A DNA stretch of 64,000 nt from Psychrobacter namhaensis (GCF_016107545.1 NZ_JABASS010000008.1:1-64000); one strand, 5' to 3'; shown: positions 8,717-17,838, counted from the first letter of the stretch. Numbers and translations are program-made. Notes: generated by a model from the sequence alone, not told the origin.

Positions 8717-10018
8717 ATGGATAACAATACGGACAGCTCAAACAATATGGCAAAGGACAATATGGCAAAGGGCAATGATAAAAACCGTCCTTACGCAGTC
8801 GTGTTATATGGTGCGACAAGCTTTGTTGGTAAGATCACGGCGCATTATTTAACGGAATTTTTATCGAATGCTAAAGACAAGAGTGGTGCAAACGTTACTT
8901 GGGCGATCGCTGGTCGTGATGAGGAAAAACTGAATGAGTTACAGTCCAAGCTCGCCAGCAAAGTAGATATTATTATTGCCAACAGTAATGATGAAGCCAG
9001 CCTTGATGACATGACCAAGCAATCTCAAGTCATCATCTCTACCGTCGGTCCTTATCTCAAATATGGTGAGCCTTTAATCAAATCTTGTGCGGCCAATGGC
9101 ACAGATTATGTCGACCTCACAGGCGAAGCTATTTTTATCAAAGACATGATGGACAAATATCAAGATACCGCTAAGCAAAGCGGCGCTCGTATTGTCAACT
9201 CGTGTGGCTTTGACTCTATTCCATCGGACTTAGGTGTCTACTTTACTCAAACCCACGCAGAAGAGACGTTTGGTGAGACCTGTGATGTGATTCACATGCG
9301 CGTAAAAGCAGCAAAAGGCGGCCTGTCTGGCGGTACCATCGCATCGATGGCCACTATCTTTGAAGAAGTGGGAGAAGATAAATCACGTCGTAAGCAAGTG
9401 GCAAACCCTTATCTGCTGAACGATGATAAAGACGCCCCAAACGTGCGCCAAGACAATGTCAGCAAACCAGAATATGATAGCGAGCATAAACGCTGGTTGG
9501 CCCCTTTTGTTATGGCAAGCATCAACACCCGTATCGTACATCGCACCAACCAGTTGCTGGACTACGAATATGGCCGCGACTTTAAGTATGATGAAGCGAT
9601 GTGGATGAAAGATGGAGTAAAAGGTCAACTATCAAGTTACGCGATGAGCGCAGGCTTATTTGGCTTTGCCACAGCGATGATGATCAAACCAAGCCGTGAA
9701 TTACTGTCTAAGCATGTACTACCCAAGTCAGGCTCTGGACCATCGAAAGAAGAGCAAGAAAACGGCTACTTTGATATTCGCCTCTTTGGGCAAACCGCCA
9801 ATAAAGAAACCATTCATACCAAAGTCACTGGGGACAAAGATCCTGGTTATGGCAGTACCTCACGCATGTTGGCACAAGCGGCATTGTGTTTGGCACAAGA
9901 TGTCAGCAAAGATGATGTGGGTGGTGGTTTCTGGACGCCAGCTTCCGCAATGGGCGACAAGCTTTTAACCCGTTTAAAAGCGCATTCAGGTCTTAGCTTT
10001 GAAGTGGTTGATGAATAG
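8717..10018 (+). CDS. saccharopine dehydrogenase-like NAD(P)-binding oxidoreductase
   Basis: 433 residues. The N-terminal Rossmann motif is VVLYGATSFVGKITAHYL and is followed by WAIAGRDEEKL, a pattern shared with SCCPDH and the mycobacterial trans-acting enoyl reductases. Further family marks are VGPYLKYGEPLIKSCAANG, YVDLTGE and CGFDSIPSDLG. The substrate in gammaproteobacteria is not established; a role in lipid or fatty-acyl metabolism is plausible by analogy. The N-terminus before the Rossmann fold is a short Asn/Asp/Lys-rich tail. ATG 8717 is preferred to ATG 8708 because AAAAAGG at 8701-8707 is then properly spaced. Monocistronic, closed by a terminator. Confidence 0.85.
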   Translation: MDNNTDSSNNMAKDNMAKGNDKNRPYAVVLYGATSFVGKITAHYLTEFLSNAKDKSGANVTWAIAGRDEEKLNELQSKLASKVDIIIANSNDEASLDDMTKQSQVIISTVGPYLKYGEPLIKSCAANGTDYVDLTGEAIFIKDMMDKYQDTAKQSGARIVNSCGFDSIPSDLGVYFTQTHAEETFGETCDVIHMRVKAAKGGLSGGTIASMATIFEEVGEDKSRRKQVANPYLLNDDKDAPNVRQDNVSKPEYDSEHKRWLAPFVMASINTRIVHRTNQLLDYEYGRDFKYDEAMWMKDGVKGQLSSYAMSAGLFGFATAMMIKPSRELLSKHVLPKSGSGPSKEEQENGYFDIRLFGQTANKETIHTKVTGDKDPGYGSTSRMLAQAALCLAQDVSKDDVGGGFWTPASAMGDKLLTRLKAHSGLSFEVVDE

Positions 10019-10066
10019 AAGTTTCTAAATCATGACGCCGTATATTTTAATATTTATCCTTTTAAT

Positions 10067-10098
10067 GACCGTATCTTGCTTACAAGATGCGGTTTTTT
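10067..10098 (+). terminator. intrinsic terminator after the saccharopine dehydrogenase-like gene
   Basis: Stem CCGTATCTTG / CAAGATGCGG (one G-T pair) with a short loop, followed by TTTTTT. Confidence 0.8.
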
Positions 10099-10513
10099 AT
10101 TAAGAAGATTTTTGGTTTTCTACGTCTGATGTTAACAAATAATAATAACGTACTTTTTTGGTGAATGATGTTGCCCGTTTTCGATTTTTTAATACATTAT
10201 GCTACACATTCCTAGCCTAATGTCACAGCCATATTGCAGCGAGTGCAGTAGGATTAAACAGGTTATGGCATTATTTTTACATCGTTACGTTGAACATCTT
10301 ATTTTTGGTGAGTATATCTATTCTGCAAAAGGTAGAGTCACCCTCCAAAAGTAAGCGTCTAAAAATAACCCACCGACTTTGTATCAATCAATGCCAATAA
10401 AATACGCCTGATAAAAACATACTTTAAAACAACCAGCACTGTGTCAACTGAGCTGGTCGTCCTTGTAAAATTCGACAATCGGAAAATTCATTTATCATTG
10501 AGAGGGAACTATT
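10099..10513. other. 415-bp intergenic region upstream of the exported 275-residue protein
   Basis: No ORF or RNA gene is visible. It should contain the promoter of the gene at 10514; no clear promoter hexamers or operator stand out. Confidence 0.4.
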
Positions 10514-11341
10514 ATGAAACTTAACCTATTAACAGCTGCAATAATGACCTCAGGTCTTGCTATGTTTGCCAGCTCAGCCAATGCAGCTATGACCACTGAT
10601 GGCCATGGTAATGTCGGTTATGACACCTATGAAGAGTGCGTCACAGCCGTCAAAGACGGTTCAGCCAAATTTTATACACCTTACACCTATCAAAACCCTA
10701 AACTACAAGCGGGTGAAGCCACCATCAAAAAAATGCGCTTGTCAGAAGTAACCATTCCTCAGCGGGTGGTTGATAACAACAGCTTGCGTACAAACGACTA
10801 CTCGGCAGGAGCGTGTGACTTGGGCGTTGGTCAATCAAACGGTCGTTATGGGGTTTCAGGGGCCTTAGTGGGTACATATGTCCCTATCGCAGCCGACATG
10901 CCAGTCAACGTTTATATGGATGCCGCTGGCAACCCAGTACGTCTAAGCATGCAGCAATGCGACAACCACTTTGGCAGTAAATTCCCCACACCAGTGGTCA
11001 GTGAAGTCAAAGCTCCAGAAGCCCAAATTGCTGTCACCGAAGTACGGACTGTAGAGCCTGTTGTCATCGAGACCACTCGGGTCATTCGTCCGGCTAAGTA
11101 TAGTGTTAAAGAAGTCATCATTGCCCCAGAAGATCAGATACAACGTGTCAATACCACGCAAGGCACTGCCGTCGCTGTTGAAGGCGTAAATCGTACTGTT
11201 ATCGTTGGTGAAGAAGCCGAGGCAGGCATCCTTGATAACACCGAAGTGGATCAAACTTTCCCAGTTATTCGTGTTCCGGATACCGATACCCAACAACGTG
11301 TGGTTGATCCAAACACTGGTAAATATATTATTGTTGAATAA
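10514..11341 (+). CDS. exported protein of unknown function
   Basis: 275 residues with a textbook signal peptide: MKLN, a hydrophobic core, and cleavage after SSANA near residue 24. I do not recognise the family. The mature N-terminal half has three cysteines (near 42, 99 and 150) and sequence such as YDTYEECVTAV and YGVSGALVGTYVPI; the C-terminal half (from about 160) is rich in Val, Glu and Thr and reads like a repetitive beta or extended region with recurrent short VExVxxxT patterns. GAGAGGGA precedes the ATG. The next gene downstream is also exported, but a terminator-like hairpin separates them, so they are probably transcribed separately. A periplasmic or surface location is inferred from the signal. 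Confidence 0.75.
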   Translation: MKLNLLTAAIMTSGLAMFASSANAAMTTDGHGNVGYDTYEECVTAVKDGSAKFYTPYTYQNPKLQAGEATIKKMRLSEVTIPQRVVDNNSLRTNDYSAGACDLGVGQSNGRYGVSGALVGTYVPIAADMPVNVYMDAAGNPVRLSMQQCDNHFGSKFPTPVVSEVKAPEAQIAVTEVRTVEPVVIETTRVIRPAKYSVKEVIIAPEDQIQRVNTTQGTAVAVEGVNRTVIVGEEAEAGILDNTEVDQTFPVIRVPDTDTQQRVVDPNTGKYIIVE

Positions 11342-11449
11342 ATATTTAACAATAAGTTTAGTTTGAGTTTATGCAGATTAAGACAGCAATCGTTGCATAA
11401 CGACACATTCACACATCAAACTGTTAGAAATTTAATGAGTTTACCACTG

Positions 11450-11478
11450 AAATATCAGCTGCATAGCTGATATTTTAA
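11450..11478 (+). terminator. probable terminator after the 275-residue exported protein
   Basis: Perfect 11-bp inverted repeat AAATATCAGCT / AGCTGATATTT with a GCAT loop. The T-tract is short, so termination may be partial. Confidence 0.6.
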
Positions 11479-11577
11479 AAATAGTAATAACAATAAAACC
11501 AGTATAAAAAGGATGGCGTCAATGTACCCATTCATGGTTTAGACATTTATTCTCTTTACATATTTTGGAGTTATACT

Positions 11578-12144
11578 ATGAAAACGAATACTTTATCGCT
11601 CATTATGGGCGCTGCTCTTGTTCTACCAAGTCTGGCTATGGCAATGCCTGTTAATAAAACAGAAGTGACGCCAGCAGATAAGCGTGTGTTACCAGTAGAT
11701 AACACCCTACAAGCTAAAATCGAAGGACCTAATGGTGAGTTACTAGCGACCCAGCCGGGTGCAGTTGAAGTCAATAACGGCTCTGCGTTAGGAATGACTG
11801 ATACAGCTACCTCAGCATCCGTCAATACAGGCAAAGTCACCCCTGCTGATATGCGCACTACACCTGCCCCAAATACATTAAAAGCTAAAATCCAAGGACC
11901 CGACGGTGAATTAATCGCGACCCAGCCGGGTGAAGTGGAGTTAAGCAATGGCTCTGCGTCAGGAATGACTGATACAGCTGCCTCAGCATCCGTCAATACG
12001 GGTAAAGTCACCCCTGCTGATATGCGCAGCACACCAGCGCCAAACACATTAAAAGCTAAAATCCAAGGTCCCGATGGTGAGTTACTTGCTACCCAGCCGG
12101 GTGAGGTTCAGCTCAATGAAAGTCGCCGTCTTGTCGTACGCTAA
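11578..12144 (+). CDS. exported protein of three 57-residue tandem repeats
   Basis: 188 residues. A signal peptide (residues 1-22, ending LAMAM) is followed by three tandem units: residues 29-85, 86-142 and a shortened 143-188. Each begins [KE]VTPADxR and continues NTLxAKIxGPxGELxATQPG; the first two full units end SGMTDTA-SASVNTG. The protein has no cysteine. I do not recognise a family. Units 2 and 3 are nearly identical in DNA, which points to recent duplication or homogenisation; unit 1 has diverged. TTGGAG precedes the ATG. The gene stands alone between two hairpins. Extracytoplasmic location is inferred from the signal; function is unknown. Confidence 0.75.
   Translation: MKTNTLSLIMGAALVLPSLAMAMPVNKTEVTPADKRVLPVDNTLQAKIEGPNGELLATQPGAVEVNNGSALGMTDTATSASVNTGKVTPADMRTTPAPNTLKAKIQGPDGELIATQPGEVELSNGSASGMTDTAASASVNTGKVTPADMRSTPAPNTLKAKIQGPDGELLATQPGEVQLNESRRLVVR
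11662..12141 (+). repeat. 171-bp tandem repeat inside the exported-protein gene
   Basis: Two full copies (11662-11832, 11833-12003) and a 138-bp partial third copy (12004-12141), in frame, period 171 bp. Copies 2 and 3 differ at few positions. Confidence 0.9.
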
Positions 12145-12218
12145 CCTGTTTTGATATTAATAACGCCTAAGCCAATTACTATAAGCGGCTAGGTCTTTAT
12201 AAATTATCATGACGAATT

Positions 12219-12248
12219 AAAAAAGGCAGCCTTATGGCTGCCTTTTTG
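12219..12248. terminator. bidirectional terminator between the repeat protein and tex
   Basis: Stem AAAAAGGCAGCC / GGCTGCCTTTTT with a TTAT loop between convergent genes. Confidence 0.9.
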
Positions 12249-12298
12249 ATTGCCTGTGATATTCATATATAAATATCACAAGCCACGAGCAGTAGTCA

Positions 12299-14818
12299 TT
12301 ATTTCTTCGCTTTAGTCACGCCCGCTTCTTTTAACAATGCCCCAAGGGTACCCATTTTACTAGGCGCTTCAGCTTTTTCCGCTCTTGGCGCTTTGCTACG
12401 ATGGTTAGCACTGTCTTTATCCTGAGCTTTACCACGCGGCTTAGACTGACGCTTGTCAGTTGCAGGGCGATTGCTGCGTGGACGACTGGCTTTATCTTCG
12501 TTACCCGCATTTGCCGCAGAGGCCTTCGCTGCTGGGCGCACTGATTTTTCCACTTCAGGTTTCATACTAAAACCGATGCGACCACGTTTTTCATCAATGG
12601 AGATGACCCGCACTGAGACGATATCACCTGGTTTTACGCGGTTCATCGGGTCTGCGACAAAGTCATTGGCCATCTGGGAGATATGCACCAGCCCATCTTG
12701 ATGGACACCAACATCGACGAAGCAACCAAAGGCGGTAACGTTAGTAACCACACCTTCTAACGTCATGCCTTCGCTCAGATCTTTAATACTATTTACATCA
12801 TCACGGAAGTTAGCGGTCTTAAACTCTGGACGTGGGTCGCGTGCAGATTTGGCCAGCTCTTCAATGATGGCTGTTACACTGATGTTATCGTCGTGAGCCA
12901 CGAGCGCTGTTGTATCAATGGCATTTAACACCCCATCATTACCGATGACTTCTGGCAACGGCTTACCCGCTTGCGCCAACAAACTATCGACGAGCGCATA
13001 GCTTTCTGGATGCACACCAGTGGCATCAAGGGGGTTACTACCACCATGAACACGTAAGAAACCTGCTGCTTGCTCAAAGGTCTTAGCACCTAAGCGCGGG
13101 ACGTTTTTTAGTGACTCGCGACTATCAAAGGCGCCATGCTCTTTGCGGTAAGTGACGATTTGCTGGGCGACATTGCGATTCAGGCCAGCAATATGCGCCA
13201 AAATAGCAGGACTGGCGGTATTTACATCAACACCCACAGCATTCACGCTGTCTTGCGTCACTTTATCCAAACTATCTGCCAACTGATTTTGGTTGACATC
13301 ATGCTGATATTGACCGACACCGATGGCCTTTGGATCGACCTTAACCAGCTCTGACAGTGGATCTTGCAAACGACGAGCGATAGAGACTGCCCCGCGAACG
13401 GACACATCTAAATTCGCCAACTCATCACTAGCCAGTTCACTGGCTGAATAGACGGAGGCACCCGACTCGTTTACGATAACCGCTTTGGCTGTGAGCGCAT
13501 CGTTCGCGGCCAAAATCTCTTTAATCATCGCATCTGTTTCGCGACTCGCGGTCCCATTACCGATAGCAACCAAATCGACATGATAGGTGCTTAACAACTT
13601 ATCGATGACGGCTTTGGCTTCATCCATTTTATTGTCAGGGGCAAACGGATAAACCGTCGCGACGACAGGCTTATCTTCGCTGTCTAACATGACATGACCT
13701 TGGGCATCGACGATGGCCATTTTTACGCCGTGACGGATACCCGGATCGACGCCTAAAATAACTTTGCGACCAGCAGGCGCTGACATCAGTAAATGCTGTA
13801 AATTATTGGCAAAGACCTCAATCGCATCCGCCTCAGCGGTCAAACGCTTCTCTGTTAATAAACGATGCTCAATGTGTGGACGCCATTTGTCTTTCCACAA
13901 GCTACCGGCCGCTTCTGCTAAAAACTCACGACGGGCGGCAGGCGCTTTGGCATCGACGTCGAAATGACTGATGATTTTTTCGATAAAGGGGGCATCTTCG
14001 CCCTCAATCTTTAGTCCCAAGACGTTTTCTTGACGGCCGCGTAGCATCGCAAGCAGACGATGATTGGGTAGACGCGCAAGACTCTCGCTATGTTCAAAGT
14101 AGTCTTTGAATTTCTCACCGACTTCACGTTTTTCCTCACTGGCCACGCTCGATACGATACTGGCCGTTTTGGCAAAACCACTGCGCAAATTGTCCAGCAA
14201 GTCCAATGCTTGCGTCCATTCATCCACGATGATGGCCTGTACACCAGCGAGCTGCTTGTCGATATCGCTGAAGTCAACTTCAATCTCATTACCACTATCA
14301 TCGGTAATGCTAGATTGTGCTTGATAGTCGGCTAGCGCGTCCGTTGGGGTAATCTCTTGCGTCAATACCGCTTGGGCGGCAACGTCTAGGCCTGCCGCAC
14401 GTGCTTTGGCCGCTGGTGAACGGCGACGCGGACGATAGGGCAAGTAGATGTCTTCCAGCTCAAGTTTAGAGGTCGCATTATCAATGCGCGCCTGTAGCTC
14501 GGCGGTCAAATTGCCTTGCGTGCTCAGCAGCTCAGTAATTTTGAGGCGACGGGTGGCCATGTCGCGCTCATAGTTAAGAGACTTCTCTAACGCTCGCAAC
14601 TGGGCATCGTCAAGATTCTGCGTCTTTTCTTTGCGGTAACGGGCAATAAAGGGAACCGTCGCGCCTTCATCGTAAAGTTTGACAAACGCATTGACTTGAG
14701 CAGTCTTAATGCCAAGCGCGCGAGCAAGCTTGTCGTGAATATTCGCGTGTGTGGTTGCATCCAAAACCTGTGCATTTGTCGAGGTTTGAGATGGCGTTAA
14801 GGTATCAGTGCTACTCAT
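12299..14818 (-). CDS. tex: Tex family RNA-binding transcription accessory protein
   Basis: 839 residues. Tex is a nucleic-acid-binding protein with a Spt6-like architecture. Domains in order: N-terminal helical Tex domain with VPFIARYRKEKT; YqgF/RNase H-like domain beginning VILGVDPGIRHGVK; helix-hairpin-helix region (TASPAILAHIAGLN ... LKNVPRLGAKTFEQAAGFL); and an S1 domain with EGVVTNVTAFGCFVDVGVHQDGLVHIS. After S1 comes a basic, Ala/Lys-rich tail of about 90 residues, longer than in E. coli. An acidic insertion (about residues 160-180) interrupts the N-terminal domain. It is convergent with the repeat-protein gene and monocistronic. Confidence 0.95.
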   Translation of the reverse strand: MSSTDTLTPSQTSTNAQVLDATTHANIHDKLARALGIKTAQVNAFVKLYDEGATVPFIARYRKEKTQNLDDAQLRALEKSLNYERDMATRRLKITELLSTQGNLTAELQARIDNATSKLELEDIYLPYRPRRRSPAAKARAAGLDVAAQAVLTQEITPTDALADYQAQSSITDDSGNEIEVDFSDIDKQLAGVQAIIVDEWTQALDLLDNLRSGFAKTASIVSSVASEEKREVGEKFKDYFEHSESLARLPNHRLLAMLRGRQENVLGLKIEGEDAPFIEKIISHFDVDAKAPAARREFLAEAAGSLWKDKWRPHIEHRLLTEKRLTAEADAIEVFANNLQHLLMSAPAGRKVILGVDPGIRHGVKMAIVDAQGHVMLDSEDKPVVATVYPFAPDNKMDEAKAVIDKLLSTYHVDLVAIGNGTASRETDAMIKEILAANDALTAKAVIVNESGASVYSASELASDELANLDVSVRGAVSIARRLQDPLSELVKVDPKAIGVGQYQHDVNQNQLADSLDKVTQDSVNAVGVDVNTASPAILAHIAGLNRNVAQQIVTYRKEHGAFDSRESLKNVPRLGAKTFEQAAGFLRVHGGSNPLDATGVHPESYALVDSLLAQAGKPLPEVIGNDGVLNAIDTTALVAHDDNISVTAIIEELAKSARDPRPEFKTANFRDDVNSIKDLSEGMTLEGVVTNVTAFGCFVDVGVHQDGLVHISQMANDFVADPMNRVKPGDIVSVRVISIDEKRGRIGFSMKPEVEKSVRPAAKASAANAGNEDKASRPRSNRPATDKRQSKPRGKAQDKDSANHRSKAPRAEKAEAPSKMGTLGALLKEAGVTKAKK

Positions 14819-15224
14819 ATACGTATCAATCGTTGAGAAATGTAGTTTTGCATTATAGCAAAAGCTGCATGAATAAAAATCCTTTTTATCTTTTCGTTAT
14901 TTATCATCCGTTTTATCGCAAAAATCGTCTGATATCATTAGTTTTGAAGCCCTGTTAAACAAACGCATACAGCATTTATCCTTATGAATGGTGCAATTAT
15001 GACTGCAATCTTATACACTAAAGTATCAATAGCATAAATATTGGTCGCTGCTAACGCGTTGAACAATAGTACTCAAATTTTTGAGGTACTGAGATGGATC
15101 TTCATTTTTGGCTAATAATTAAGTAATGGCACTGTGTTTGCTCATGATTTTTTATACGTGATTTTTACCGATGACTTTTAACTATAATTGCTACTAATAA
15201 TAATTTTTATAAGAGGATGCCTGT
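14819..15224. other. 406-bp divergent region between tex and ompR
   Basis: AT-rich promoter region for two divergent genes. A TATAAT hexamer at 15183-15188 lies about 35 bp before the ompR start, but there is no matching -35 box. No ORF or RNA gene is seen. Confidence 0.4.
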
Positions 15225-15983
15225 ATGACAGATAACAACAGCCCTGACACTTTGACTCAGCGTATTTTAGTCGTCGATGATGATGCCCGTCTGCGCTCCT
15301 TGTTGCAGCGCTTTCTAGAAGATGACGGTTTTGTCGTTCGTACGGCACACGATGGCAGTCAGATGGATAAGTTGATGCAACGTGAGCTTTTCTCATTGGT
15401 GGTGTTAGATTTGATGCTTCCAGGCGAAGACGGCATCAGTATCTGTAAGCGTTTGCGTGAAGATAATGGTGATATTCCCATCATCATGCTCACTGCCAAA
15501 GGGGGTGATGCCGATCGTATCGCTGGTCTTGAAGCGGGTGCGGATGATTATCTGCCAAAACCCTTTAATCCAAAAGAGCTGCTGGCTCGTATCAAAGCGG
15601 TATTACGTCGCCAAAATCGTGAGCTGCCTGGTGCCCCAAGCCATCAACTTGAAGTGGTTGAATTTGGCCCATGGACACTTGATCTGTCAACTCGTACCCT
15701 CAAACGCGATGGCAACGTCGTCACTTTAACGACCGGTGAGTTTTCGGTGTTGAAAGCTTTGGTTCAGCATCCACGTGAGCCGTTGACTCGTGATAAATTA
15801 ATGAATCTGGCGCGTGGTCGTGAATGGGGGGCAATGGAGCGCTCTATCGACGTACAAGTCTCACGTCTACGTCGCCTGATTGAAGACAATCCTTCGCAAG
15901 CTCGTTATATCCAAACCGTGTGGGGAGTGGGCTATGTATTTGTCCCTGACGAAGCCGAAATTGACACGGATAAAAGTGAGTAA
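15225..15983 (+). CDS. ompR: OmpR-family response regulator
   Basis: 252 residues: receiver domain (about 12-130) with the acidic pair at Asp18/Asp19, phospho-acceptor Asp62 in VVLDLMLPGEDG, the switch Thr in MLTAK and Lys in LPKPFNPKELLARI; then a winged-helix DNA-binding domain with TTGEFSVLKALVQHP and RSIDVQVSRLRRLIE ending in YIQTVWGVGYVFVP. The sequence is closest in pattern to OmpR itself. GAGG precedes the ATG. Unusually, no EnvZ-type kinase follows: 87 bp downstream is a COG0523 GTPase. The partner kinase must be elsewhere or absent; osmotic control is inferred from the family only. Confidence 0.88.
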   Translation: MTDNNSPDTLTQRILVVDDDARLRSLLQRFLEDDGFVVRTAHDGSQMDKLMQRELFSLVVLDLMLPGEDGISICKRLREDNGDIPIIMLTAKGGDADRIAGLEAGADDYLPKPFNPKELLARIKAVLRRQNRELPGAPSHQLEVVEFGPWTLDLSTRTLKRDGNVVTLTTGEFSVLKALVQHPREPLTRDKLMNLARGREWGAMERSIDVQVSRLRRLIEDNPSQARYIQTVWGVGYVFVPDEAEIDTDKSE

Positions 15984-16070
15984 CTGCTTCATATTACCTT
16001 CTTGTAACGTCGCCTTCGCTTAGTACTGTGAATATATTAGAATCGTTAAGGTATTAGTAACGTTAATATC

Positions 16071-17297
16071 ATGAGCGCCCCTTTGAAAAAAACGACTGTT
16101 TTCCAAAATATACCCTGCACCTTGGTGACAGGGTTTTTGGGTGCGGGTAAAACCACGGTGATTAACCAGTTACTAACTATCAAACCTGCCGATGCGCGCT
16201 GGGCGTTATTGATCAACGAATTTGGTCGTATCGGGATTGATGGCGCCCTGCTGGCAAGCTCGCAAGACAGGACGATTGAGCAAAATGACATTGCCATACG
16301 AGAAGTCAGCGGTGGTTGTATCTGTTGTACCAGCCAGCTACCCTTACAGATCGCTATTAGCCGTTTGCTTAGTGACCATCATCCACAGCGATTACTCATT
16401 GAACCCACAGGGCTTGCCCATCCAGGTGAGCTAATACGTCAACTTGGGGCACCGCATTGGCAGACAGCGCTAAAGATGCAGGCGGTGATCACCGTGCTGA
16501 GTGGTATGCAATGGCAGCAAGACAAGTATCGCAATCATGAAGGGTTTCAAGCGCACGTCCGTGATGCGGATGTATTGGTGGTTAATCGTTACGCTCAATT
16601 AAGTAGTAGCGAAAAACACGCATTACAACAATGGATAGCCAAGCTAAATTCGCAGGTAGACATCATTTGGGCAGTCTCTGAGCAGATTCCTTCTGATACC
16701 ACAAACACCTCAAATGCCTATCTAGCAGCGCTAAATACTCAGTTGAGCGCACCAAGCCATATTCTCGCACAGCAGCGCACTGTGAATATCAGCCGTCCTC
16801 AACGACCTTCTGTCAGCTTACAGCCACTGAACACGGCTTTGTCGCCTACTTCGCTATTAAATCCTTCGCAAGCTAATGACGATGCTGAGACCAGCTCGGA
16901 TCTTGAGCAGCCGTATCGTTATCATGAGAAACAGCAGGACCTACAATTAGCAGGTTGGCGGTTGCCAGCACAGTATGTGTTACAGGCAGAAGATCTACAA
17001 GAATGGTTGTTAACGCTACCAAACTGGCAACGTATCAAAGGTGTCGTGCACACTTCTGATGGTTGGCTACAAATCAACTTTACCCCTGATAGCTTAACCA
17101 CGAGCACCATCAGCCCGCAGGTTGATAGCCGACTAGAGGTTATTCTACAGCTAGATGACAGCGATAATCACGCAAGCAACACCGCTTTGGAGAATGAAGG
17201 GATAGAAAACACGCTGACTTCTCCCACGTTACCAGAATTATCGCCTTCTATAGATTGGGAAGCCTGTGACCGTGAACTGATGGCCTTGGTTATATAG
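16071..17297 (+). CDS. COG0523 (CobW/ZNG1-like) metal-binding GTPase
   Basis: 408 residues. G3E-family P-loop GTPase thought to act as a metallochaperone, often for zinc. Walker A is GFLGAGKTT at residues 21-29; the family metal motif GGCICC places Cys83, Cys85 and Cys86; Glu in LLIEPTGLAHPGE and the specificity motif VVNRYAQ follow (NKxD is replaced by NRYA). The C-terminal CobW domain holds WRLPAQYVLQAEDLQEWL. A roughly 60-residue Ser/Asn/Gln-rich linker precedes it. It sits 87 bp behind ompR on the same strand and may be cotranscribed. No Zur-type operator was seen in the short gap, so metal control is not shown. Confidence 0.85.
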   Translation: MSAPLKKTTVFQNIPCTLVTGFLGAGKTTVINQLLTIKPADARWALLINEFGRIGIDGALLASSQDRTIEQNDIAIREVSGGCICCTSQLPLQIAISRLLSDHHPQRLLIEPTGLAHPGELIRQLGAPHWQTALKMQAVITVLSGMQWQQDKYRNHEGFQAHVRDADVLVVNRYAQLSSSEKHALQQWIAKLNSQVDIIWAVSEQIPSDTTNTSNAYLAALNTQLSAPSHILAQQRTVNISRPQRPSVSLQPLNTALSPTSLLNPSQANDDAETSSDLEQPYRYHEKQQDLQLAGWRLPAQYVLQAEDLQEWLLTLPNWQRIKGVVHTSDGWLQINFTPDSLTTSTISPQVDSRLEVILQLDDSDNHASNTALENEGIENTLTSPTLPELSPSIDWEACDRELMALVI

Positions 17298-17363
17298 TTT
17301 ATAGGCAGAATACAGACGCTCGCCACAGCGGAAATACGAGATCCATTACAGAAAAGCCATTAC

Positions 17364-17404
17364 AAAAAAGCACCCTGCTATGTAGATTAGCAGGGTGCTT
17401 TTTC
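17364..17404. terminator. bidirectional terminator between the COG0523 gene and the DksA-like gene
   Basis: Stem AAAAAGCACCCTGCTA / TAGCAGGGTGCTTTTT between convergent genes. Confidence 0.9.
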
Positions 17405-17405
17405 A

Positions 17406-17672
17406 TTAACGTAATTGGCTGTCTTTACTACCACGTCGATTGAACAACTCCGCAGCTCTTGCCTCTTGCTCAAGCTCAGTTTGACAACTGACGCAGTGTT
17501 GTATGCCCGGCACGGCTAAGCGCCGCGCTTCTGGAATGGGATTGCCACATTCATCACACAGCTCAGCACTAACGCCCGTTGGCAATGAACGTCGCGCCCG
17601 TTCTAGCGCATCGTTAACGGTCGCATCCATCTGTTCGTGCTCAGCACCATCTCTTGACCAACCACCTGCCAT
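17406..17672 (-). CDS. DksA/TraR-family C4 zinc-finger protein (YbiI-like)
   Basis: 88 residues. The C-terminal half is a four-cysteine zinc finger: CDECGNPIPEARR (Cys39, Cys42) then HCVSCQ (Cys60, Cys63). The N-terminal helix is short (GGWSRDGAEHEQMDATVNDALERARR), matching YbiI-like proteins rather than full DksA, which has a long coiled coil with catalytic aspartates reaching the RNA polymerase secondary channel. It therefore lacks part of the DksA machinery and its role is unknown. A perfect 9-bp inverted repeat lies just upstream of its start. It is convergent with the COG0523 gene. Confidence 0.88.
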   Translation of the reverse strand: MAGGWSRDGAEHEQMDATVNDALERARRSLPTGVSAELCDECGNPIPEARRLAVPGIQHCVSCQTELEQEARAAELFNRRGSKDSQLR

Positions 17673-17704
17673 AATTCCATCCTATTTATTATTGGTGATA
17701 CCAC

Positions 17705-17730
17705 TATACGAGTGAAACTTAACTCGTATA
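17705..17730. promoter_or_regulatory. operator-like inverted repeat upstream of the DksA-like gene
   Basis: Perfect 9-bp arms TATACGAGT and ACTCGTATA separated by eight bases, 33 bp before the start codon. No T-run follows on either strand, so it is not an intrinsic terminator. It could be a dimer binding site or a leader hairpin. Confidence 0.4.
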
Positions 17731-17838
17731 AAATTCTTTAATAACAAATAGATGGGGTGCCTGAGAACGGATTGCAAGCGACCATCGAACGTAAAACCAT
17801 ATATAAAACACTATAGTACTGGCGATAAAGTGACGCTG

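Noticed and set aside
11571-12047. 158-codon minus-strand frame
   Set aside because: It is the mirror of the 171-bp repeats of the exported-protein gene; its own repeats arise from that, and it has no ribosome binding site or signal.
15183-15188. TATAAT before ompR as a sigma-70 promoter
   Set aside because: No acceptable -35 hexamer at 16-18 bp; kept only as a note in the intergenic entry.
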